From contig NZ_JOEV01000036.1 in assembly GCF_000721105.1 (NCBI RefSeq), positions 94,681 through 158,680 on the forward strand: a DNA stretch of 64,000 nucleotides. The letters run 5' to 3'. The notes beneath the pieces were generated by a model. It searched no databases. It was not told where the DNA came from and worked only from the letters and a program-made list of their open reading frames with translations. The first letter of the stretch is position 1; the number at the start of each line of letters is the position of its first letter. Positions 43,062-51,670 of this stretch are shown here, piece by piece. The position numbers and the translations under genes were made by a program. The DNA is from Streptomyces cellulosae (lineage in GTDB: Bacteria; Actinomycetota; Actinomycetes; Streptomycetales; Streptomycetaceae).

Positions 43062-43529
43062 TCACCTCCGGTGGGCGCGCAGTGCTTCGAGAGCGCGGTC
43101 GGCGTGGGTGTTCATCCGCAGTTCGCTGCGCACGATCTCCAGAACCGTCCGGTCCTCGGCGATGACGAAGGTGGTCCGCTTGGTGGGCGCGAGGGAGAAG
43201 CCCCGCTTCACACCGAACCGCTCCCGGACCGTCCCGTCGACGTCGGACAGCAGCGGCATGCCGAGGTTGTGCTGCCCGGCGAACTCCTGTTGGCGTTCGA
43301 CGGCGTCGCCGCTGATGCCGACGGGCCGGGCTCCGACGGCGGCGAACTCGGCGGCCAGGTCACGGAAGTGGCAGGCCTCCGCCGTGCAGCCGTGAGTGAG
43401 GGCCGCGGGGTAGAAGAACAGCACGACGGGTCCGTCGGCGAGCAGTCCGGTGAGGCTGCGCGGTGTGCCGGTCTCGTCGGGCAGCGTGAAGTCCTCGATC
43501 TTGTCGCCCACCTCCGTGCGCGCGGTCAT
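43062..43529 (-). CDS. peroxiredoxin (BCP/PrxQ type)
   Basis: 155 aa. Peroxidatic Cys in a PxxxTxxC motif (PAALTHGCTAEAC near residue 48), with a second Cys five residues on, typical of BCP/PrxQ. It reduces peroxides using thiols. The C-terminal half (GVKRGFSLAPTKRTTFVIAEDRTV) is family-like. Its start overlaps the DoxX stop by four bases (ATGA), so translation is coupled. Confidence 0.92.
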   Translation of the reverse strand: MTARTEVGDKIEDFTLPDETGTPRSLTGLLADGPVVLFFYPAALTHGCTAEACHFRDLAAEFAAVGARPVGISGDAVERQQEFAGQHNLGMPLLSDVDGTVRERFGVKRGFSLAPTKRTTFVIAEDRTVLEIVRSELRMNTHADRALEALRAHRR

Positions 43530-43906
43530 GACCGTCCCTCCGCGCTCGCGCCGACACTGCGCGCCCACAGGACGAGGGGCACCTGCAGGGGCAGCCGGCC
43601 GAGGGCCGCTGCCTTCAGGGGGGCGGGGCGGTGCCGCCACTCCATGGCCATCTTGACGTTGGCGGGGAACACCCCGACGAAGAACGCGGCCGCGACCAGC
43701 GCGGCCCTGCGCCGGGTACGCGGCAGGGCCACCCCCGCGGCCAGCGCCACTTCGGCGACACCGCTCGCGTACGTCCAGGCCCTGGCCGAGCCCGGGAGAC
43801 CGCTCGGGACCATCGCGTCGTAGGGGCGTGGAGCGGCGAAGTGCGTGACACCCGCTGCGGCCAGCAGGCCGGCGAGCAGCAGGGGCGAGCGTTCGGACCG
43901 GGGCAC
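43526..43906 (-). CDS. DoxX family membrane protein
   Basis: 126 aa with about four membrane helices and the DoxX-like pattern (LLAGLLAAAGVTHFAAPRPYDAMVPSGLPG). DoxX-type proteins may support oxidative-stress defence or quinone redox. It overlaps the peroxiredoxin by 4 bp (ATGA) and precedes it in one operon. Confidence 0.85.
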   Translation of the reverse strand: MPRSERSPLLLAGLLAAAGVTHFAAPRPYDAMVPSGLPGSARAWTYASGVAEVALAAGVALPRTRRRAALVAAAFFVGVFPANVKMAMEWRHRPAPLKAAALGRLPLQVPLVLWARSVGASAEGRS

Positions 43907-44042
43907 GGTTCCTCCTCAGATGACCTGCCGCGGACATTACTCGGCGGTCGGACGAAGGAACCCGCCGGGCCCCTGCCGGCCGGGGAACGGCGGGTGTGCG
44001 GGCGGGGACGCCTGCCGGGGAGCGGGTGAGGAGGCCGCTGGT

Positions 44043-44564
44043 TCAGGCGGTGCCGGCCGGTTCCACCGGCACGGGCGCGGTCTCGTCGTCGACGGCATGG
44101 GACAGGAAGTCGTCGACCATGCGGTGGAAGAGCGTGGCGAGCTGCCGCAGTTCCTCGGGTGACCAGTCGGCCAGGGCCAGCTGCATCCCGCGGGCGCCCG
44201 CGTCCCGGATACGGTCGATGGCCTGTCGGCCGGTTCCGGTGAGCTGGATGCGCTGGGCGCGGCGGTCCTGCGGGTCGGGGACGCGGGTGACGTACCCCGA
44301 CTTCTGCAGTTGCTGCACGGTGCGCGTGACGTGGGAGGCCTCCACGCCCAGGCGTGCGGCCAGCTCCCCCGGCCGCAGCGGGTCGGAGTCGGCGACCTGG
44401 CGCAGCAGCGCCACCGCGGCACGGTCCAGCGGCACGCCGGCCAGGGCCATGAGCCGTTCGTGCTGCCGGGCGCGTGTGCTCAGGTAGGTGATGCGGGTGA
44501 GCGCCCGCTCGATCTCGGTGACTTCCGGGGACGCGGGGACGTCGGGGAGCGGCTGTGTGGACAT
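44043..44564 (-). CDS. MarR family transcriptional regulator
   Basis: 173 aa from ATG 44564 (ATG 44573 adds three residues). MarR winged HTH in residues 55-120 (RPGELAARLGVEASHVTRTVQQLQKSGYVTRVPDPQDRRAQ). The motif TAACTCAAGTAA lies 27 bp upstream (44591-44602). The regulated gene may be its own or others; no enzyme is adjacent in its own operon. Confidence 0.9.
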   Translation of the reverse strand: MSTQPLPDVPASPEVTEIERALTRITYLSTRARQHERLMALAGVPLDRAAVALLRQVADSDPLRPGELAARLGVEASHVTRTVQQLQKSGYVTRVPDPQDRRAQRIQLTGTGRQAIDRIRDAGARGMQLALADWSPEELRQLATLFHRMVDDFLSHAVDDETAPVPVEPAGTA

Positions 44565-44590
44565 GGGAGCCACTTTACCATCTTGTTGCG

Positions 44591-44602
44591 TAACTCAAGT
44601 AA
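44591..44602. promoter_or_regulatory. MarR-box candidate TAACTCAAGTAA
   Basis: 12-mer with near-inverted symmetry (TAACT-CA-AGTAA) 27 bp upstream of the MarR start. The identical 12-mer recurs at 48419-48430. Confidence 0.5.
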
Positions 44603-44694
44603 GTTGCGTGGGCTGTCCGCGATCACGGCCGCGACGCGGAGTGGTACTGCCCGTGAACCGTGCCGGCCGCCGCCCCTCACCCGGCGGCCCGTGG

Positions 44695-45879
44695 TCATGC
44701 CTCGGTCGCGGAGACCTCCGCGCGCACGGTCTCGCGCCACACCGCTGCGGTCGCGACGGCCTGCCGCCACAGCCGGATCGCCTTGGGCGGCATCCCGACC
44801 GCGAGGGCGCCGCTCACCCGGTCGCCGGTGCGGTACAGGGCGACGAACCGGCGCTCGGCCAGGTCGCCGTCCACCACGGCGACCTCGTCGTGGCCACGCA
44901 GGAAGCCGTACGCCTGGATCTTCATGTCGTACTGGTCGGACCAGAAGTACGGCACCGGCGCGAACGGCTTGCGCGCATCGGGGCGGAGCAGGTTGCGGGC
45001 CGCGGCCATGCCCTGCTCGGCGGCGTTGGTGCGGTGCTCGACGCGCATGGAGGTGCCGAACAGCCGGTTGTGCCAGCGGGCGACGTCACCGGCCGCATAG
45101 ACCTTCCGCGCGGCCTCGCAGTACTCGTCGCAGACGACCCCGTCGCCCAGAGCGAGGCCGCTGCCGTCCAGCCACTCGGTGTTCGGCAGCGAGCCGATGG
45201 CGACCAGCACCTCGTCGGCCTCGATCAGTTCGCCGTCGGCGAGCCGCACCCCGCCCTCGGTCACCTCGGTCACGGTGACCCCGCAGCGCAGGTCCACTCC
45301 CCGCTCCAGATGGGCCCGGGTCAGCACCGCGCCGACCTCGGTGCCGACGGCGTGGGCCATCGGCACCGGGGCGGGTTCGAGGAGGGTCACCCGGGCACCG
45401 AGGCGCCAGGCGACGGCGGCGGCCTCCGCGCCGAGGAAGCCGGCGCCCACCACGACCAGGTGCCGTCCCGGTGTGAGCCGCTCCCGCAGCGTCAGGGCGT
45501 CGTCGAGGGTGCGCAGCACATGGGCGCCCTCGCCGGGCAGCCGGCGCGGCCGGACACCGGTGGCCACGATCAGCCCGCTGTAGGGCACTTCGGAGCCGTC
45601 GGCCAACTCCACCGTTCGGTCGGCGAGTCGGAGCCCGGCCGCGGCCACGCCGAGGCGCAGGTCGAGGCCGAGCGCGGTCAGGTCGTCCGGCGCGCGCAGG
45701 GCCAGCCGGCCCGGCTCCCACTCCGCGGCCAGGAGTTGCTTGGACAGCGGCGGGCGGTCGTAGGGAGCCAGGGGCTCGTCGCCGATGAGGGTGAGCGTGC
45801 CCTCGTAGCCCTCGCGGCGGAGGGTCTCGGCCGCCGCGAGTCCGGCGGCGGAGGCGCCGACGACGACGATCCGCCTCAC
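44695..45879 (-). CDS. FAD-dependent ferredoxin reductase
   Basis: 394 aa. Two Rossmann folds: FAD at the N-terminus (RIVVVGASAAGLAAAETLRR) and NAD near 145 (HLVVVGAGFLGAEAAAVA); YDRPPLSKQLL near 39 and KVYAAGDVARW near 262 are typical of ferredoxin reductases. It reduces the ferredoxin that serves a P450, in a three-gene operon, and overlaps the ferredoxin stop by 4 bp (ATGA). An apparent NADH/NADPH preference is not read here. Confidence 0.92.
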   Translation of the reverse strand: MRRIVVVGASAAGLAAAETLRREGYEGTLTLIGDEPLAPYDRPPLSKQLLAAEWEPGRLALRAPDDLTALGLDLRLGVAAAGLRLADRTVELADGSEVPYSGLIVATGVRPRRLPGEGAHVLRTLDDALTLRERLTPGRHLVVVGAGFLGAEAAAVAWRLGARVTLLEPAPVPMAHAVGTEVGAVLTRAHLERGVDLRCGVTVTEVTEGGVRLADGELIEADEVLVAIGSLPNTEWLDGSGLALGDGVVCDEYCEAARKVYAAGDVARWHNRLFGTSMRVEHRTNAAEQGMAAARNLLRPDARKPFAPVPYFWSDQYDMKIQAYGFLRGHDEVAVVDGDLAERRFVALYRTGDRVSGALAVGMPPKAIRLWRQAVATAAVWRETVRAEVSATEA

Positions 45880-46073
45880 CGATCCACCAGCCGGATGGCG
45901 GCGGCCGGGCAGATCGCCACGGCCTCACGCACGTCGTCGAGCAGGTCCGCCGGGGGCTTCTCGTCCAGCACGAAGGCGATGCCGTCCTCGTCCCGCTGGT
46001 CGAAGACCTCGGGGGCGGCCATCACACACTGGCCCGACGCGACGCACTTCGGCTCGTCCAGTTCCACACGCAT
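45876..46073 (-). CDS. [3Fe-4S]-type ferredoxin
   Basis: 65 aa. Cysteines at residues 10, 16 and 55 (CVASGQC, then CP). The position where a fourth ligand would sit is Ala, so it is a [3Fe-4S] ferredoxin of the P450-partner type. ATG 46073. It overlaps the reductase by 4 bp and follows the P450 gene, so it is the electron carrier of that P450. Confidence 0.92.
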   Translation of the reverse strand: MRVELDEPKCVASGQCVMAAPEVFDQRDEDGIAFVLDEKPPADLLDDVREAVAICPAAAIRLVDR

Positions 46074-46149
46074 GATCTGTACCTCGTTCGTTCTCGGTGG
46101 GGGGAATCGGGGTGCGCCCGGCGCCGGCCGTCGGCGCGAGGCCGCGAGG

Positions 46150-47379
46150 TCACCAGGTGACGGGGAGGGAGTAGACGCCGTAGACCGAGCCGTCGTGCTT
46201 GAACGGCAGGCTGTCCACCTCGGCGGCGAGCCGCAGGGTCGGGATGCGGCGGTAGAGGGTGCTGTAGACGACCTGGAGCTCCATGCGGGCCAGCGGCTGG
46301 CCGAGGCACTGGTGGACGCCGAAGCCGAAGGCGACGTGCCGACGGGCGTCACGCGTGATGTCCAGCCGGTCGGGGTCCGGGAAGGCGTCGGGGTCGCGGT
46401 TGGCGATGTCGTTGGGCATGATCATGCCCTCGCCGGCCCGGATCACTTCTCCGGCGATCTCGATGTCCTCCAGGGCCGCCCGGCGCCGACCGCCGTGCAC
46501 GATGTTGAGGTAGCGCAGCAGTTCCTCGACCGCGGAGGCGACCAGCCGGGGGTCGTCGCTGTCGCGCAACAGGGCGAGCTGGTCCGGGTTCTCGAGCAGG
46601 GCCAGGGTGCCGAGCGCGATCATGTTGGCGGTGGTCTCGTGGCCGGCCAGGAGCAGCAGCACGCCCATCTGGGCGGCGTCCTGCCGGGTCAGCTCGCCCG
46701 CCTCGACGCGGGCCACGAGCCCGGAGAGCAGGTCGTCGCCGGGTTCGGTCATCTTCCGGCCCATGAGGTCGTCGAGGTAGCCGATCAGCCGTCCATGGGC
46801 GGCCGTCCGGTCCTCCATGGCCGCGTCCCGCTTGATCAGGGTCTTGCTGTTCTCCTGGAAGAAGTAGTGGTCCGCGTACGGCACTCCGAGCAACTGACAG
46901 ATCACCAGCGAGGGCACCGGCAGGGCGAACGCCTCGACCAGGTCGAGGGGGCCGCCCGCGGCGAGCATGTCGTCGATCAGGTCGTCCACGATCCGCTGCA
47001 CGCCGGGCCGCAGCGCCTCGACCTTCTTCACGGCGAACGGCGCGGTCACCATGCGCCGCAGGCGGGCGTGCTCGGGATCGTCCATGAGGATGAAGCTGAT
47101 GTTGTTCTTGCCGTTGTTCGGCGCCTGGAGCGGATATCCGGGGCTGGTGATGTCGGCGCTGACGCGGGGGTCGAGGAGCAGGGCGCGCTGGTCCTCGTAG
47201 CGGGTCACCAGCCAGGGCGTACTGCCGTCCCAGAGGCGGACCTTCACGAGCCGGCCCTCGTCCTGCCGGGCCTGGAGGGCCGGGGGCGGGTCGAAGGGAC
47301 AGCCCGCCGCCCTGGCCATCGGGAACTCGGGAACCGGTGCGGCCGCGTCGGGGGCGCTGCCGGTCAGGGTGTCGGCCAT
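46150..47379 (-). CDS. cytochrome P450, CYP105-like
   Basis: 409 aa from ATG 47379 (GAGGAGAA upstream). I-helix LLAGHETTANMIA near 245, ExxR in VEELLRYL near 289, and heme-ligand FGFGVHQCLGQPLAR near 350. Layout and neighbours recall the CYP105 family of soluble Streptomyces P450s (drug or xenobiotic oxidation). It heads the operon P450-ferredoxin-reductase, a complete electron chain. An inverted repeat, GTCAG-TTTC-CTGAC, lies upstream at 47487. Confidence 0.93.
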   Translation of the reverse strand: MADTLTGSAPDAAAPVPEFPMARAAGCPFDPPPALQARQDEGRLVKVRLWDGSTPWLVTRYEDQRALLLDPRVSADITSPGYPLQAPNNGKNNISFILMDDPEHARLRRMVTAPFAVKKVEALRPGVQRIVDDLIDDMLAAGGPLDLVEAFALPVPSLVICQLLGVPYADHYFFQENSKTLIKRDAAMEDRTAAHGRLIGYLDDLMGRKMTEPGDDLLSGLVARVEAGELTRQDAAQMGVLLLLAGHETTANMIALGTLALLENPDQLALLRDSDDPRLVASAVEELLRYLNIVHGGRRRAALEDIEIAGEVIRAGEGMIMPNDIANRDPDAFPDPDRLDITRDARRHVAFGFGVHQCLGQPLARMELQVVYSTLYRRIPTLRLAAEVDSLPFKHDGSVYGVYSLPVTW

Positions 47380-47486
47380 GGTTCTCCTCGGTGTGGGGGA
47401 GGGCTCCGCTCGACGGGCGGAGTGCCGGGGTGAAGGGGTCGAGGCCTCGATGAGCACATGCAAACAGAGGGGGCTGACGCCCACCG

Positions 47487-47500
47487 GTCAGTTTCCTGAC
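47487..47500. promoter_or_regulatory. candidate operator for the P450 operon
   Basis: GTCAG-TTTC-CTGAC inverted repeat, 108 bp before the P450 start, in an AT-richer stretch. The regulator is unknown. Confidence 0.35.
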
Positions 47501-47669
47501 AGAAAGCTGACGTGACTCAGATCACAGTTGAGTTCAGGACAGGTCAATCCGCCTGAGAATTACGGAAGTTGTCATCGTGAGACATCGGGGCGCCTGGCCC
47601 CCGCACCCGCGCTCGGAGGTTCGCCGGGGAACGCCGACGGCCACCGTCGGCGTGTTTGCTCTCCCACGG

Positions 47670-48392
47670 TCAGGACTCGGTGTCGGCACCCCCCAGCCAG
47701 TAGCCGAAGCCCCGGCGGGTGTGGATCAGCACGGGCGCGTCCCGGTCCACCTTGCGGCGCAGCCGGGAGACGAGTTGCTCGATGGCGTTGTCGCCGCGGT
47801 GGTCGCCCCAGACGTAGCGGCCGATCTGCTCCTTGGACAGCACCCGGTGCGCGTTGACCAGGAGATGGCGCAGCAGCCGGTACTCGGCCGGCGTGAGATC
47901 GAGCGCCCGCGTGCCGCGCCGCGCCTCGCACAGGGTGCCGTCGAGGACCAGGTCGCGGTAGCTCAGCGCGTCGCCCCGGGCCCGCCGGGTACCCGGACCG
48001 CGCAGCAGGACCTGGACCCGCGCGAGGACCTCGGCCAGCCGGAAGGGCTTGGTGACGTAGTCCCGCTCCCCCAGGCCGAGTTCGGGCACCAGGCTGTCCA
48101 GGGACTCGTACCCGGTCAGCAGGAGTACCGGAGGGCGGTCGGCGACGGTCGGCCGGTCGCGGCCGAGGCTCTCCATGTCCGGGAGGTTCGCGTCGACCAC
48201 CAGCAGGTCGAACCGGCGCTCGGCGAGCCGCGCCAGCGCCTCGGCCCCGCTGCCGGCCACGGAGATCCGATAGCCCGCCAGTTCGAGGGTGGTGGAGAGC
48301 AGTTCGGTGAGGTCCGGCTCGTCGACGACCAGCAGGAGGTGCTGCCCGGCCCCGCGGGCCGGCGCCGGTTTCTCACGGGTGCTGCCGTACAT
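47670..48392 (-). CDS. OmpR-type response regulator
   Basis: 240 aa. Receiver domain residues 18-133: acidic pair in VVDEPDL, phospho-acceptor Asp in LLVVDANLPDM near 67, Lys in DYVTKPF near 114. The DNA-binding winged HTH follows (LTPAEYRLLRHLLVNAHRVLS, then VSRLRRKVD, GFGYWLGG). No histidine kinase is adjacent. The 12-mer TAACTCAAGTAA lies 27 bp before its start. Confidence 0.9.
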   Translation of the reverse strand: MYGSTREKPAPARGAGQHLLLVVDEPDLTELLSTTLELAGYRISVAGSGAEALARLAERRFDLLVVDANLPDMESLGRDRPTVADRPPVLLLTGYESLDSLVPELGLGERDYVTKPFRLAEVLARVQVLLRGPGTRRARGDALSYRDLVLDGTLCEARRGTRALDLTPAEYRLLRHLLVNAHRVLSKEQIGRYVWGDHRGDNAIEQLVSRLRRKVDRDAPVLIHTRRGFGYWLGGADTES

Positions 48393-48418
48393 GCGCTCAC
48401 CCTACCCCGCTGCTTGCC

Positions 48419-48430
48419 TAACTCAAGTAA
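48419..48430. promoter_or_regulatory. second copy of TAACTCAAGTAA
   Basis: Identical to 44591-44602. It overlaps the 3' end of the TetR gene and lies 27 bp before the response-regulator start, so the MarR protein might also bind here. Confidence 0.45.
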
Positions 48431-49082
48431 TTTCCCTGCCGCGCGTGACCGGTGCCAGCCACATCCCGACGACCGCGTCCACGAGCCCGGTGGCGGCGTC
48501 GTGCCAACTGGTCCGGGGGGTGGGGGTGTTCTCGGCCAGGGCGCGTTCCCGCTCGGCGGCGACGTGCACGATGAGATGACGGACCATGTCGCCGCGTTCC
48601 ACCCGCACTTCGTCCGGCATGTCGGGCAGGCAGCGCCTGACCCCCTCGACGATCTGCCGCAGGGACGGCGAGGAGAGGGACTCCTCCGCCATGAGCCGCC
48701 TCAGCGCCGGGTCGGTCATCACCTGCGCGCAGAACCGCGCGTACCAGGTGGGGCTACCCAGCGCCGCGAGGTGTTCGGGCACCGGACGCACCAGGCAGTC
48801 CACCCAGTCGCGCACGTCGGTGGAGTCTCCGACGGCGGCCAGCAGCCGGGCACGGATCTCCTCGATCCGCGCGGCGTGCTTGCGGATGATCGCCCGGACC
48901 AGGTCCGTCTTGGTGCCGAAGTGATAGCCGACGGCCGCGTTGTTGCCCTGGCCGGCGGCCTCGCTGACCTGACGGTTGGACACCGCGTAGACGCCGCGTT
49001 CGGCGAACAGCCGTTCCGCGGCGGTCAGGATCAGCTCCCGTGTCGCGCTGACCTGTTCGGCCCGTACCGTCCTGCCCGCCAT
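48423..49082 (-). CDS. TetR family regulator
   Basis: 219 aa from ATG 49082. HTH in residues 18-62 (AVSNRQVSEAAGQGNNAAVGYHFGTKTDL). It is divergent from the MFS gene at 49285, a classic repressor/efflux pair, with a likely operator at 49221. Confidence 0.9.
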   Translation of the reverse strand: MAGRTVRAEQVSATRELILTAAERLFAERGVYAVSNRQVSEAAGQGNNAAVGYHFGTKTDLVRAIIRKHAARIEEIRARLLAAVGDSTDVRDWVDCLVRPVPEHLAALGSPTWYARFCAQVMTDPALRRLMAEESLSSPSLRQIVEGVRRCLPDMPDEVRVERGDMVRHLIVHVAAERERALAENTPTPRTSWHDAATGLVDAVVGMWLAPVTRGREIT

Positions 49083-49220
49083 GATCACCACCGCACCGGG
49101 ACTTACGACGACTTACGGCACTCCCGCGCCGGCCAGTCCCTTGGAACCGTCGCGGGTCCGCCGCCCCGGGCAGCGGTCTTCCGGTGACGGAAGCCTACGC
49201 AGGCCGGCGCAGCCTCTAAG

Positions 49221-49242
49221 CTAAGTCAAGCAGCTGATTTAA
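49221..49242. promoter_or_regulatory. candidate TetR operator
   Basis: CTAAGTCAAGCAGCTGATTTAA, an imperfect inverted repeat (TAAGTCA / TGATTTA) 43 bp before the MFS start in an unusually AT-rich stretch. Confidence 0.45.
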
Positions 49243-49284
49243 TTCTTCCGCACTTCTCTCCCCTCACGCCTACGGAGGCCACCC

Positions 49285-50766
49285 ATGTCCGACGCCCTTG
49301 CCCCGTCCCCCGACGCCGAGGGCACCGCCGCGCCGAGACCCAACGCCGTGGTGGCGGTGCTGGCCTTCGCCGGCATCGTCGTCGCGCTGATGCAGACCCT
49401 GGTGATCCCGATCGTGCCGGAGCTCCCCCGGCTGCTGGACGCGCCGGCCTCCGACACCGCCTGGGCGGTGACCGCGACCCTGCTGGCGGCGGCGGTGGCC
49501 ACCCCGGTGGTGGGCCGCCTCGGTGACATGTACGGCAAGCGCCGCATGCTGATGGTCAGCGTCGTGATGCTGGTGATCGGCTCGGTGGCCTGCGCGCTCA
49601 GTGACGAACTGGTCCCGATGATCATCGGCCGGGCCCTGCAGGGCCTGGCCTCCGGCGTGATCCCGCTGGGCATCAGCATCATGCGGGACGAGCTGCCCGC
49701 CGAGCGGCTGGCCGGGTCGACCGCGCTGATGAGCGCCTCCCTCGGGGTCGGTGGCGCCCTCGGTCTGCCGACGGCCGCGCTGATCGCCGACAACTTCGAC
49801 TGGCACGTCCTGTTCTGGGCCTCCGCCGCCATGGGCGCCATCGCCCTGGCGCTCGTCGTCGCCTTCGTGCCGGAGTCGCGGGTGCGCACCGGTGGCCGCT
49901 TCGACCTGGTCGGCGCGCTCGGCATGGCGACCGGCCTGGTGTGTCTGCTGCTGGCGATTTCCAAGGGCGCCGACTGGGGCTGGACCGGTGGCACCACGCT
50001 CGGCCTGTTCGCCGCGGCCGTCCTCGTCCTGCTGGCCTGGGGCACCTTCGAAATGCGCACCACGCAGCCGCTGGTGGACCTGCGCACCACCGCCCGCCGT
50101 CAGGTGCTGGTCACCAACCTGGCCTCGGTGGCGATCGGCTTCTCGATGTTCGCGATGTCCCTGGTCCTTCCGCAGCTGCTCCAACTCCCCGTGCAGACCG
50201 GTTACGGCCTGGGCAAGTCGCTGCTGACGGCCGGCCTGGTGATGGCGCCCTCCGGCCTGGTGATGATGGCGACCGCCCCGGTCTCCGCCGGGGTCTCCAA
50301 GGCCAAGGGGCCCAAGGTGACGCTGATGATCGGCGCGGTGATCGTGGCCTGCGGGTACGGCCTGAACATCGTGCTGATGTCCGAGGTCTGGCACCTGGTG
50401 ATGGTCTCCTGCGTCATCGGCGCCGGCATCGGCTTCACGTACGGCTCGATGCCCGCCCTGATCATGGGGGCGGTGCCCGCGAGCGAGACGGCCGCCGCGA
50501 ACAGCCTCAACACCCTGATGCGGTCCATCGGTACGTCGGTGGCCAGCGCCATCGCGGGTGTCATCCTCTCGCAGATGACCATCACGCTGGGCGGCTACGC
50601 CCTGCCGTCGAAGGACGGGTTCCGCACGGTCATGGCGATCGGCGCGGGCGCCGCGCTCCTCGCCTTCGCGATCGCCGCCTTCATCCCGCGGCAGCGCCCC
50701 GCCGTGATGTCGGCCCCGGCACCCACGGCAGGGGAACCGGCGGCCAACGCGCCCGCGTCGAACTGA
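49285..50766 (+). CDS. MFS multidrug exporter (DHA2-type)
   Basis: 493 aa with about 14 predicted helices. Family features: GRLGDMYGKRRMLM near 75, the antiporter motif GRALQGLASGVIPLGISIMRDELP near 120, and an intact C-terminal bundle. It belongs to the DHA2 drug:H+ antiporter group. It is divergent from the TetR gene. Substrate unknown. Confidence 0.9.
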   Translation: MSDALAPSPDAEGTAAPRPNAVVAVLAFAGIVVALMQTLVIPIVPELPRLLDAPASDTAWAVTATLLAAAVATPVVGRLGDMYGKRRMLMVSVVMLVIGSVACALSDELVPMIIGRALQGLASGVIPLGISIMRDELPAERLAGSTALMSASLGVGGALGLPTAALIADNFDWHVLFWASAAMGAIALALVVAFVPESRVRTGGRFDLVGALGMATGLVCLLLAISKGADWGWTGGTTLGLFAAAVLVLLAWGTFEMRTTQPLVDLRTTARRQVLVTNLASVAIGFSMFAMSLVLPQLLQLPVQTGYGLGKSLLTAGLVMAPSGLVMMATAPVSAGVSKAKGPKVTLMIGAVIVACGYGLNIVLMSEVWHLVMVSCVIGAGIGFTYGSMPALIMGAVPASETAAANSLNTLMRSIGTSVASAIAGVILSQMTITLGGYALPSKDGFRTVMAIGAGAALLAFAIAAFIPRQRPAVMSAPAPTAGEPAANAPASN

Positions 50767-51670
50767 GGGCGCGGGGCGGATTCGGTCGAGATGTGGGGGG
50801 CGGCCGGCGTTTGGGGGGTCGGCCGAGGGCCGGGTCTCGGTCACGGCCCGGGGGCTCGGTCACAGCCCGGGGGCTCGGTCACAGCCCGGGGGCTCGGTCA
50901 CAGCCCGGGTAGGTTCCGGCCGACCTCGGGGATGTCTCGATCGACCTCGGGGATGTCTCGATCGAGGCCCGGGAAGGTTCCGACCGAAGCCCGTAGGCCC
51001 GACCGAAATCCTGAGGTCCCGACCGAAGCCCGGAGGTCCCGACCGAAGCCCGGAGGTCCCGACCGAAACCCGGAGGTCCCGACCGAAACCCGGAGGTCCC
51101 GACCGAAACCCTGAGGTCCCGACCGAAACCCTGAGGTCCCGACCGAAGCCCGGAGGTCCCGGCCGAAGCCCGGAGGTCCCGGCCGAAGCCCGGAGGTCCC
51201 GGCCGAAGCCCGGAGGTCCCGGCCGAAACCCTGAGGTCCCGACCGAAACCCTGAGGTCCCGACCGAAACCCGGAGGTCCCGGCCGAAGCCCGGAGGTCCC
51301 GGCCGAAGCCCGGAGGTCCCGATCGGCGTTCGGGGCGTCGATGTCCGGGCGAACCCGATCGGTGTCGGGGCGAACCCCATCGGTGTCCCCGGCGCTCCTG
51401 GTCCGCGTCGGGGCGGTGGCGACGGCGACGGGCATCGGCCGGAGGACTCCCGAGGGGCAGCCGGCCCCGGGCTCGGTGCGCGGCGTGCCGCTGGTCAAGC
51501 GGTCGCGCCGAGCAGGCCCGGCGGCCGTCAGGTGTCGGCGCCGGGTACCGATGAGGGCACGATCCGGTGCCCCCTCGCCCCGGCCCGGGTGCCGCACGTG
51601 GGCGGCGCCGTTCAGGGGAACCCGGCGAGCGGCGCGCGTGGCGGTGGGCGGGAGTGTCCACACCTGACCC
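50767..51670. other. 904-bp intergenic minisatellite region
   Basis: It lies between the MFS and DNA ligase genes. It holds four 19-bp units (GGCTCGGTCACAGCCCGGG, about 50842-50908), a 21-bp pair, the 16-unit 20-bp array (51001-51320), and a 21-bp pair at 51345-51386. No gene is supported. Confidence 0.7.
51001..51320. repeat. 16 tandem 20-bp units (GRCCGAARCCCKGAGGTCCC)
   Basis: Sixteen contiguous 20-bp units. Changes occur at only a few positions (A/G at 2, A/G at 8, G/T at 12) and tend to occur in runs of neighbouring units, the signature of recent unit duplication or gene conversion. A partial 19-bp unit precedes it. All minus-strand frames stay open across it because 20 is not a multiple of three. 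Confidence 0.9.

Noticed and set aside
51001..51320. CRISPR array interpretation of the 20-bp repeats
   Set aside because: There are no spacers: the units are contiguous, and no cas genes are nearby.
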